From positions 20,844,317-20,908,316 of the forward strand of contig CM050658.1 in NCBI GenBank assembly GCA_027574665.1: DNA of 64,000 nt, in the 5' to 3' direction. Made by a program: the position numbers and the translations under genes. This DNA comes from Rhynochetos jubatus (Eukaryota > Chordata > Aves > Eurypygiformes > Rhynochetidae). Under the pieces are notes generated by a model. The model did not search any database. It was not told the origin of the DNA and worked only from the letters and a program-made list of their open reading frames with translations. Below are positions 48,230 through 58,072 of this stretch, one piece after another; the stretch's first letter is position 1, and each line of letters opens with the position of its first letter.

Positions 48230-49270
48230 GCCTTAAGTACGGGTCCCTCGGCCTGTGCGGGGGCGCTCCTGGGACGGAGGCACGGTCGAGCTTCCGAGCC
48301 TGGCGGGAGCCCCTGGGGCCGCCGCTGGCCTCCGGGAAACCCAGCGAAGCTCCTGGGATTTGGCTGCGATGCCCGTGGCTGGCCGGCCCTCCTCCCGCTG
48401 ACCTCAGCCCTGGGATTTTAGAGGTTTCGGGGGGGGTTGTGTTCCAACCCCAGAAGCGCCGCGGCGGGTCGCCACCCGCGGGCTGCCCTCAGCCGCCGCC
48501 GCCAAGGCCGCGATGGCAACCGCCGGACGCTTTAATCGGGCGTCTCGGTTTGCGGAGGACACGCAAACCCTCACACCCCCAGCGGGACGTGCCCGCCGCG
48601 CCGGAACACGGCCGAGGCCGCCCCCGCCCCCGCCGCGCCCCCCCTCAGGCCGGGGCGCGGGAGGCCCCGCCCTGCCCTCCGCTGGCCAATGAGGAGGCGC
48701 AGGGTGAGGGGGCGGGAAGGGTTTCCCGGGCTGCCCCGCGCCGCCGTGACCCGGCCTTTCCAGGAGTGCCCAATGGGAGGCCGCCTTGTTGCGCCCCAAG
48801 TGTGCCGCGCTCTGATTCGCTGCCGGGTGTGCCCGCCCGTGCTTCCTGTCATGCTTTCCCGGGCGCGGTTGCATCATTGCGGGACGGGCGGCGCTGAGGT
48901 GAGCGGTGGCGGGACCCGGCCCGGCGCTCGGGGCCGCTCTCCCGAGACCCCGCGTTCCCTTTGCGTTCCCCGCCGCCCGAGGGGGCTCTCAGTGTGGCGG
49001 GGTCCCCCGGCGGCCCGAGGGAGGGGCTGCGCAGGGGCTTGGGCACGCTTCCTGCGGGCGCCGGGCGGTGCCTTTTCGGATGTCACAGAAAGCCGGCTGT
49101 AGGTCCGGCAGGCTGCCGGTCCCGCTGCCGCCCCGCGCGGCGTGTGGCCCGGCTGGTGTCGGTCCTGCCCCGCCCGGAGCTCTGGGGCACGTTAGCGGGG
49201 GAAGCGGACGGGCTGGCTGCTCCGCTGCTGGGCTTTGGCCTTACGGGCGCCTCGTCCGGCGTTAGGGCTA
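48230..49270 (+). promoter_or_regulatory. IARS1: IARS1 CpG-island promoter
   Basis: About 1 kb of CpG-dense DNA surrounds the predicted first exon of IARS1. Two CCAAT boxes lie upstream at 48686-48690 (gctggCCAATgagg) and 48770-48774 (gtgcCCAATggg). GC boxes include ggccccgccctg near 48664 and gggggcgggaag near 48708. There is no TATA box. CCAAT plus GC boxes in an island is the usual arrangement for a housekeeping aminoacyl-tRNA synthetase gene. Confidence 0.75.
48841..48898 (+). other. IARS1: IARS1 exon 1, untranslated (start approximate)
   Basis: The 3' boundary is a strong donor, GCTGAG|GTGAGC, at 48898/48899. The 5' end is a guess based on the CCAAT spacing. If transcription starts before 48851, the exon holds an upstream ATG (48851) whose frame would stop six codons into exon 2. 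Intron 1 (48899-51734) contains a CR1 copy and no other feature I can support. Confidence 0.55.
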
Positions 49271-50343
49271 ACGTCTGTGTGTATGTATAAGGTGTTTTAT
49301 TGCCCCGGGTGCTGCTCAGATTCTTTGCCTTTTCTGGAATTTAGCGCTTGTTTCAAATAGGTACTTACTAAACGGTAACCAGTTTCCTCATTGCAGAGTT
49401 TAATACCTGTCAAGGCTTAATTTCATTAATTAGTTGAGTAAAGAACCTAAGATGCCTTGCAGTGTGTAATATGTCTTAAGCATTCCACTTCAGCATCCTT
49501 TTACTAGAGGGGGAAGTTTTGGGGAAGGCACACTTGATTACTGTAGCTGTGATGGGTTTGATACTTCTCTCTCCAGCAAATGCTGGCTCCCCACCCCCTG
49601 GGAGCCTTCTGGAATCTGAAGCAAGCATATTTTTTTGGTTTGTTGGTGGCATGCTTGGGAAGCGACAGTCAGGTAATAGCAGAACTGCCATGTAGCAGCA
49701 GCATTTGCTAACTCAACTGACGCTAGTTTCTGCCTTTTTTTAATACATAGTTCAGAGTTATTTCAAAATAACAGATTTTATTTGCACAATTACAAATTCT
49801 ACAGTTTTAATCAGTAGGAATCCAACATTAAAAATGTGCTTAAGACACGAGATATAGGGTAAAACTGAGTTCTTGCGTACTATGAAACACATTTGTGTCT
49901 AAACATAGTATTTATTTATAAGTCTGCTCACTGTTTTAGCAGTCTTATAATTGGCTTTTCAGCATAAAAAGGAACACTTCTTGCTGGGGTACGGATGGGC
50001 TATAGTCCGTCTTGGGTAGTGTTTCATCTTGAGTGATGTGTTGAGATGAATTAGTCTTGATAAACTTTAGGGAAACCTAACCCATCCTCAGGCTTCAGGC
50101 TTAGTTTGAGTAGACTTTGTGTACCTGTTTAAAATTTAGAAACTGTCACTCCCTGGTTTATTTTTCTGATCTGCTCACTTTGGGGAATGTTTTTGAGTAA
50201 GAAAAGTCTGTAACTCCTCAGTTTCATGACCCATCAAACAGAACAGTGGGGTAATGGGGCCACTATCAGTCTGATATGAATAAGGTGTAAATATAAATTT
50301 TGTGAAGAAAACCACAGTTTTAATTCTTTCCTGAAGTAATTTC

Positions 50344-50760
50344 CTGGAGCATCTCTCCTATGGAGAAAGGCTGAGAGAGTTGGGCTTGTTCAGCCTGGAG
50401 AAGAGAAGGCTCCGGGGAGACCTTATAGCACCTTCCAGTGCCTGAAGGGGGCCACAAGGAAGCTGGGGATGTGTGTCTTTTTACAAGGGTTTGTACTGAC
50501 AGGACTTGGGTAACAGGTTTAAATTGAAAGCAGGGAGATTGAGATTGGCTGTCAGGAAGAAATTCTTCCCAGAGAGGGTGGGGAGGCACTGGGACAGGTT
50601 GCCCAGAGAAGCTGTGGATGCCCCATCCCTGGCAGTGTCCAAGGCCAGGCTGGATGAGGCTTGGAGCAACCTGGGCTAGTGGAGGGTGTCCCTGCCCATG
50701 GCAGGGGGTTGGAACCAGGTGCCTTTAAGGTCCCTTCCAACCCAAACCAGTCTGTGATTA
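50344..50760 (+). repeat. CR1 LINE, 3'-end fragment, in IARS1 intron 1
   Basis: About 415 bp are collinear with the copy at 175-680: gagagagttgggcttgttcag, aggaagaaattcttcccaga, gaagctgtggatgcccc and ggtcccttccaacccaaacc. It is sense-oriented, 5'-truncated, and ends 'gtctgtgatta'. It is less degenerate in the 'cccagagaagctgtgg' block than the first copy. Confidence 0.95.
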
Positions 50761-51734
50761 TAATTACACTTACAAATTGCAGTGTTAGAGGGGCTGGCCA
50801 TGAGTGTGGCAGTTTTCTGTCCTTATGGAGAAGAAAACAGATTACTCAAATTTTTTTATATATATTTATCAAGTTTATTCTTGTGTTTCCAACTGCCTGA
50901 CAATCTATGTAAAGTGCTAGTTAGAGTAGGATATTATTCAGGTTAAAAAGAGGTTTTAAAGATAGATGGGCATGATTGTGGGGTTTTTTTTTTCCCCTCA
51001 CCCATTCTCAGGGTCTTTAGTGTTGCAGTTTAATTCCCTGTTTAAGGCATTAGCGCAATATTCTTGGAAGGAAGGCTTGTTCTGTAGGTTAGCATTCAGT
51101 TCCCATCCGTCCGTCCTTTTAATTTAAACATGGTTGTTTCCATCCATCTGTTCTCGAAATGGATGCTTTTGATTATCAGATGAACAGTTAAGAATATTGT
51201 TACCCCAGAAATGGCCTTGCTGCAAAGCTCAGTACCTAAAACCGGAGAAATGGGGAGTCCAGTTCCGTGTGTATGTAAAACAGGACATTGTTTAACTTTG
51301 GGGAGGGTGTCTGCAGATGGAGAAAGGAGGTTCCCCCTTGTCTTTGGAGGGAAGTTTGTGCATAGGTCTCTTCATATAGAATAGTTGTGGGAGAAGGTGA
51401 CTGGAACAAGGATAAGATACAGATCTGGAACCCCTGGAAATTAGGAGACCTTTTGTACCCTCTTAGTTCATACTGGTTCTTTATCATTTCAGTTCCTTGG
51501 TTATCATGATGAATAATACCTTGAAATCCACTTTGTTTTAATCATTTATCTGTATTTGATGTATGTAAAGTCCAACAAATTTCTTAAATATTGTTTCACT
51601 TTCATGGCAGCATTTTTATTGAATCTTTGTTGAAAATTTAAATATTTATTTAAAAAATATCTTAATATTAGAACACCCCACATTCTAACTTGCTTTTAGG
51701 ATTTTAATGCTTATTTGTTTTTTCTTTCTTCTAG

Positions 51735-51824
51735 ATAAGAAGCCCAGCGTAAATTTGGACTGCCGTAGTACAGGCTGCAAGCTTTGACACCTTTCCTATT
51801 GAATGGTACTATCCTTTAGAAAAA
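51735..51824 (+). other. IARS1: IARS1 exon 2, untranslated (predicted)
   Basis: A 90-base exon is predicted from a strong acceptor (pyrimidine tract ending cttctag) and a good donor (aaaa|gtgagtg). It precedes the SNORA84-bearing intron, as expected for the host gene. It carries an ATG at 51803 whose frame stays open to the end of the exon. Support is from splice signals and position only. Confidence 0.6.
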
Positions 51825-52402
51825 GTGAGTGTGCTTAAAAAAAACCCCAAAGTTCCCCAGTGGTGCATTGTCTTAAACTTCAACACTTTTTATCAGCAGA
51901 AAATATATAGTGAAACCAGAAAACAAACCCTGCCTTGTATTTACTAATCTGTACCTCAGTTTGAAGTGTGGTCCAAAAGTGTTGCTTTAATCGGTGCATT
52001 TGTATAATTTCTGTAACATCATGTGTGATGTTTTCACTGTCTGTGTTCAAAGTAATGAGTTGTCCCTCATTCTTCTTCCTCATTTAAAATATCTAGATTG
52101 CTTCTAGAAATGAACTTTTTTTTTGCTGTAGTTACATGGAATTATTCGTATCTCTGTCTGTGACCTGAATACGCTTTTCCTGAACACAGAAGTCTTTGCT
52201 GTTTCGCTCAGCTCTTGTTGAGCCATAGATAGATTTTAAATGTGGTTTGTCTTTTAAGTCAATCTGTTTAAAATTCTGTTTTGTAACTTGAAAAAACTGA
52301 CCTGTAGTGACTGTCACGTATTAACTCACATCAGTATTTTTTTTTCCCTAATTCTGACATAATAAAGTTCTCCTGTGATATGGATAAGAACGTGTATGAA
52401 TT

Positions 52403-52540
52403 TGTGCCCTGTGGTTACTGGACACTGGTTTGTGCATACAGTGCTTCAGTTGGTAGAAATGGGCCAAAAGTGATACTGTGATTTACGCATGGAGGCTGTG
52501 ATACGTGAGCAGCTTCCATAGCCCGATCACAGTTACAGAC
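52403..52540 (+). ncRNA. SNORA84: SNORA84, H/ACA-box small nucleolar RNA
   Basis: H/ACA snoRNAs guide pseudouridylation and are processed from introns of host genes. In human SNORA84 lies in an IARS1 intron, and its 3' hairpin was also annotated as MIR3651. This sequence matches that hairpin as I remember it: CTGTGATTTACGCATGGAGG and later CCATAGCCCGATCACAG. Structure agrees. The 3' hairpin has a perfect lower stem CTGTGAT/ATCACAG (52476-52482 with 52526-52532), an internal pocket, and an upper stem ATGGaGGCTG/CAGCttCCAT. The 5' hairpin pairs ACTG and CACTG with CAGTG and CAGT (about 52417-52450). The ACA box is at 52535-52537, exactly three bases before the predicted end. The hinge H box (around 52465-52473, ccaaaagtgata) departs from ANANNA. 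Confidence 0.9.
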
Positions 52541-54421
52541 CAAGCCTATATTTAATTTAGTAGATTATAAGGACTTGACAGCTGGGCCAGTTGCCAAAAC
52601 CTTTGCAGTTGTTGTGAATGCTGAGCTTGATCTAAGTAAAACGTGCAGACCCTTAGTCCTCAAGTCAACTGGCTTCTAGGAAATAAGCTTTAAGGGTGAT
52701 TTCTTTTATCATCTCCATTGTCTGTGGTACTGTGATCCAATTACTGAGAAATGACATAGCCTAATTAGTGCTTTGTTGAGTACTTTGATGAGAACTCCTG
52801 TACAAGTTGCTTTATGGTACCTTACTGGGCTAAGACTGGTTATTACCTTTTTAAGCATACATCCAGGCCATGTCCATGTGTTCTTGTCAGCCTGTGATTT
52901 CCCCTCCAGCTGCTGTGTCGCCTGTGTACCGGGTTGTGGGTCTGTCAATACGTTTCTTGTCCCTCTTGATAATTAGGGTTTATTAGCAGGGAGAATGAGC
53001 TGTCGTTAGTACAAAAAGTATGAATGATGGAACTTGTCTGTAGGTTTCATTTTGGGACACAAGTTTCCTATGGGTTCAAGCACTGAGCGGGCAAGTTCTG
53101 TGGTGGTCAGGGTTTCATTTAAGTAAACGTTTTGGAACTTGAGCGCTACTAAGCAGCATGTCAGCTGTAACCGCAAGTATTGTCTTCATGCGGTGGCGTT
53201 TGTTGCTGCTTATGGTTGCTATTTGACAAACCTGAGTAAATCAGAACACTCGGTCCTGGTGCCATTGCTCGTAATTCTACAGCGCTCAGTGGAACTGGTG
53301 GCTGATGTGTAGTGCTCAGCTTGTTCTGGTGTAAGTGCAGAGGAGTAGCAGCACTAAATTAGAGGTGAGAGGGCCTGGCTCTTCTCTGCAGTCACCTATT
53401 GTAACCTTCATAACCAGTTTTCTTCTGTTGTGGAACTCCTGTCTTAAATACCCTTTTTCGAACAAAGCTTTTGCTTAGTGCTGCTGTAGCATTTTGTTGA
53501 AATTGGACCCCTTTGTAGCAGGTCTGGAGTACCAGGCAGCTCCGCTGTGTGTTTCTCATGACGTGGAGAATTCTCTTCCCTGTGTTGTAAAGAAAGCTCA
53601 TATGTCATTTTGCTTGTAGTGGTTTTTGTTGATTTACCCAGAACTGATGAATAGCTTTGGGCCCTGGTGGCCAAAACCCACCAATTAAAAAAAGACCTTT
53701 AGGAAACGGCCAGCACGAAGCAGCCCCTTGTAGCTTAGTTCTGACATACTTGTAAAACTGGTGATTAAAAAGAAGAGACGAGGACGACAGTAGTTTTGCC
53801 AGTGGTCTGGAAGGAAGTTAGAGCTTTTCAGGATGCACAGTGGTGAGGTCTTTGAGCTTTTTCCTCCTCTGTTCCAATTCTTCCCCCCATGTTCATCCTC
53901 CATTGCAGTGCGTTTCAGCTCTGCTGTCTGGAGTCTAGTTGCGTTTAGGAGCACCTGAGGATGGTGGCCTAGCTAGGTGGAAAAATGCGGTTTTAAACCG
54001 TTAAATGGTAGGAAGAGTTGTACAGTGAAAAGGAGCCTCCTCTTCACTAGTTTTAGTTCCTGCACTTTAAGTCTCGCTAGTTCACAAGTGATGCTGAAAG
54101 GTCAGTTTGAACTTGGAAAAGTTTCCTAAAGAAAAAAACCTCAAGCTTGTAACCAAAAAATAATTTGCCCTTTGACTGTTTAGTATAGGAAACAAAGATA
54201 AAAGCGTAATAAAAAGTGAACAGCCATAGTTGAATGAATGGAGAATCCTTCTCCTGTTAGACAGCTTTGGTGCCAGTCTGTCAGTCACGAGGCTTGTTTA
54301 AGAATATGGTGCTTGCTTCCATGCCTGTACTGGGTTAAGCTCTTTGAAAAACTGAGGTGTGGTTTGGTGATACGGATTTGTAAGACAATAGGTTGTGCTT
54401 GTGAAGTACTTTTTTTCTCAG

Positions 54422-54472
54422 TTCCGTTCAATATGTATTTTCTTTTCTCCGCGTGGTGGTTGCTGGGAAAGA
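54422..54472 (+). other. IARS1: IARS1 exon 3, 5'UTR portion
   Basis: The strong acceptor ctttttttctcag ends at 54421 and leaves 51 untranslated bases before the IARS1 start codon. A later AG just before the ATG (gggaaag) has no pyrimidine tract and is less likely to be used. Confidence 0.65.
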
Positions 54473-54513
54473 ATGGTTCAACAAGTTCCAGAAAACATAA
54501 CTTTTCCACATGA
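54433..54513 (+). promoter_or_regulatory. IARS1: Overlapping upstream ORF across the IARS1 start codon
   Basis: An ATG at 54433 (A at -3) opens a 26-codon frame that overlaps the IARS1 ATG at 54473 out of frame and stops at 54513. If exon 2 joins at 54422, the ATG at 51803 in exon 2 reads into the same frame. The IARS1 ATG itself has the better context (A at -3, G at +4), so leaky scanning would still allow its use. Confidence 0.45.
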
Positions 54514-57500
54514 GGAAGAGAAGATACTGGAGCTCTGGAAAAATCTTAATTGTTTCCAAGAATGTCTAAAGCAATCGAGGAATAGACCTAGGTAAGAATC
54601 TGCTGAAAGCTGTAGCAACTGTGTGTGCAATGCAAGGTTGGCTTAGCTGTAATTACTTGGGTTTCTTCTCCCTTTTGCCTTGGTTGGGTTACCAACAGCT
54701 GCTGCCTTTGCAGATAGCAGTCTTGGCTAATGTTGCTGTCATGTCAGTTACCATTTATACTTCACTTTGTGAAGAACCAGGGGTGTACAAACGGTAGTAA
54801 TAAACCTCTAATTTTCTGCTTGGTGGGTTCAGGAAAGAAAACTGCAGGTAGCCAGGACAACTCTTCCCTACGTCTGCCAGCTGTGGAGCAGCGTGCTGGT
54901 ATTTCAGTGGTAATCTTGGTGGAACCGGCAGTCAGTAGCAACTGAATGAGCTGAAATGTTCCCTTTAGTCCCACTGCCAACATGATACCTGTACTGACTA
55001 GATGATAGCAGGGGTAGAAATTGATGTTGTCCTAGTAAGACATAAGAGGCACAAGCATAAAGATAATCCTGTTCCAAGATTTGGTGCTTGGGTTTTGATG
55101 TAATTAAGAATGTTGTCTTGTGTTGTAGGTTTAACTTTTATGATGGCCCTCCCTTTGCTACTGGACTTCCACACTACGGCCATATTCTTGCAGGAACCAT
55201 TAAGGACATAGTAACCAGATTTGCTCATCAGAGTGGTTTTCATGTGGACAGAAGATTTGGCTGGGATTGCCATGGCTTACCCGTGGTATGTGTAATAAAT
55301 CTGCCTGCAGGTTTTTCTGTTGGTTCATCTTTCCCATGTTGTTACCCACTGGTCAGTCATGTTTCTATTGCTCTGGTGCCTGGCTTTGCTAAAAGAGACA
55401 TGGACGTTCTTTGTCTGGTGTGTTGCTCTGGCTTTTGTGTGCGTGGTGATTTCAGGTGCTTCCTACTGGTCACCTGCCCTTCTTCAGGCACTCCGTTCAT
55501 TCCTATAAACATGTATTTATTTGGTAAGTATTTCAGAAAATGATGGGGTTTTTTCCTTCTTCTAAAGATAGTCAAGAAGCAGTCTCACCAGGGTTATCCT
55601 TTGAAATATTGGCTTAGTTCAGGTGCGTTATTCATGAAATCTCAAAAGGATAAAAGAGATCCTATAGCTTCATTAGAATGCATGGAACGTAAATAAGCTA
55701 TTCGGAGAACTCCTGAAAGCTTTTGATGACAGTGTGGGTTTTCTGTCTGCTTGTTTTTAATGCTCCCAGGAATATGAGATTGACAAGACCTTGGGCATTA
55801 AAGGGCCAGAGGACGTGGCGAAGATGGGGATTGAGGAATACAACAACCAGTGCAGAGGAATTGTGATGAGATACTCGAAGGAATGGGAGGTAAGTAAAGA
55901 CTCGGTGCATATTCTGCTGTGTGTTTCTAATTGTATGTGTGCAGAAGATTTTTCAGCGGGGGTGATCTTTATCCTTCTGTCTGATTGATTACGTGCATAA
56001 ATCTCATGTCTTTAGCTACTCTTGTCCCTCACTGAAAAGAGAGCAGAAAGAACAATACTGTGGCTCAGACCAGGGAGACTGTTCTGATGTCAAGAGAAAG
56101 TTACTTTAACCTGGAGCTCCAAGTGTCTAACTAGATACAGTGAACAAATAATAGATACATTCAACAGGTTATCTCTTTTTTTGTGTCTTGCATAGGAAAT
56201 TGAAAGTAAGATCTGACTTTGATTGTTTTTCAAGTGGAACCAATAAAGGAGTTGCATATTAACCTCCCTGCTTTTTTCCCTCCTGTCTTGTCGGTCTTTT
56301 CGTTGCCAGAGTGTAGGACTGTAGCTTGTATTTCTGGAACAGCAGAAGTTCTAGCATCTGATTTTTGTGTCAGAACAGGCGTGGCTAAACCCTCAGTCTT
56401 CCAACAGAATATTGGTCTAAACTTTGCATCCCATGAATGTAATGATGGGGAGAGCATTGGTCCGTGCAGACTGATGAGGTTGGAGAGCTGTTCTGTGTAG
56501 GTGGCTTAGATGTTTTCTTAAGAGGTGCAGTTGTGTTGTTTTTTCTTTTTCCCAACTGAATAATATTCATCCTGTGCATAGAACCTGATGCTCCTGATTT
56601 TTGTCCTGAGCAGTGTGGCCAGAATAAAGTACACTTAGCCCGGTATTCTGTATTTTCTGTCAGTCTGATATGTCTGTGAAGTGATGCCTCTTTTCTATGG
56701 CTTTCTGGAGCTGAGGAGGGGCCCAGGTGCTTTCCTAGCTGTGCTGCTCTATTACAGTGACAGCATACAATAGCAAGTGCCAAACAAAGAATGGAAGAAC
56801 ATGCTGTGTGTTTTCAGCCTTTGTGGCACAAGGCCTTCCTAAGCCAAAGGAGTTTTAATTTTTTTTTTCCCCCTAGTTTATAATCCCTAACTTTTTTTCC
56901 CTCATGAATTTAGCTACATTTTGTATCTAGGTATACTGATGGCCTTTAAGCAGTCCGTATCAAGGTGTTCCTGTAGATAGTTTGAAGTATAGTTCTTACA
57001 TAATATCGCAGTTTCCAGTAATGCTTTATCTTCACCATCAGCTTCGTGGATCCTTGTACTAAGTCTCAGGCTTTAGATCGTAATAGTGGAATGTCAGTGT
57101 AGCTTAAAGGTCAGAAGCAAAACCGATGTATTTCAGGAGCTCAGGTGTTATGTGAAAATATAGAGCTGAAAAAATACCTTTGTTTTCACTTGACTAGTTT
57201 GACACAGAGTATGGTCTGTGTGTGACAGTATCAGGACAGGTGTCTCTGGGTGGGTTATTTGCAGAGCTAGGGGTTCCCATAGCTGTGCAATGAGCCAGAG
57301 TGCCACTGGTCCAAGTGAGTCCCATAGCTAGCCTATTACTCATCAGTTTTCATACCCTGTGCCAATGGACGTGACCATAATCTGTCCTGAGACGGGGACT
57401 AACACCTGTCAGGCTTGAGGACTTTGGCAGCTCTGTCATAGCTTTGGGCAGTCGAAGAAGGCAGTTGGCCCTGAAATAGTTCTGATAACTTCTTGTGACA

Positions 57501-58072
57501 TATCAGTTTCTTTCAGCATTTCTTTGTCTTCAGATTACATCATGTCTTCGTATAACTGAAAGCTGATAGACTGTGTGTTCTGGGCTTTGTCTCCGTGACT
57601 AGTTTAAAAATAGAAACAAGACCACTGCAATCAAAAGCAATTTTCAGGCATTTGAACCTCAGCTGAACCTTCAGTGATCCACCACTTCTGTCTGATGAAT
57701 GATCCAAATGTTCTACCATTTCTGTTTAGTAGCGCTGAACACGTTTGCCCATTGTGTGACCTTGGTTCTAAACCATCGTGTTCATGGTTTCGTTCTTTGC
57801 TTATTTCTGCCTGTTTGAATACTCTGTTCGGAACTGTTGTCAGGCTAAAATATTTCATAGATGCGTTTCATTGTTATGGGACAGATGGTGAATTTAAAAA
57901 TCAAGCTGTCTTACAGAATAAATATCGGAAATGTATCATGATCTTTAATGTTAAGATGCCTTTCAGTCTGTGTGTTTGTTTCTTAACAGTTCAGTGTTAC
58001 CAGATTAGGACGCTGGATTGATTTTGAAAATGACTATAAAACTCTCTATCCCGAGTTCATGGAGTCTGTGTG
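54473..58072 (+). CDS. IARS1: IARS1, cytosolic isoleucyl-tRNA synthetase, residues 1-160, partial at 3' end
   Basis: The enzyme attaches isoleucine to tRNA(Ile) in the cytosol, within the multi-synthetase complex. Coding exons are 54473-54591, 55129-55285, 55770-55889 and 57990-58072, all with AG/GT junctions and consistent phases (codons 40 and 160 are split). The product begins [20 protein letters not shown]. It contains the class I active-site region [12 protein letters not shown] (47-58) with the HIGH signature HYGH, then [19 protein letters not shown] (80-98), and reaches [21 protein letters not shown] (140-160). It differs from the remembered human sequence at only scattered positions. 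The protein is normally about 1,260 residues; editing, KMSKS and anticodon-binding parts lie to the right of the window. The start is fixed by homology and a strong Kozak context. Confidence 0.98.

Noticed and set aside
48404-49290. Several 90-157 codon frames on both strands around the IARS1 promoter
   Set aside because: They are CpG-island composition effects; they cross the promoter and exon 1 and have no family resemblance.
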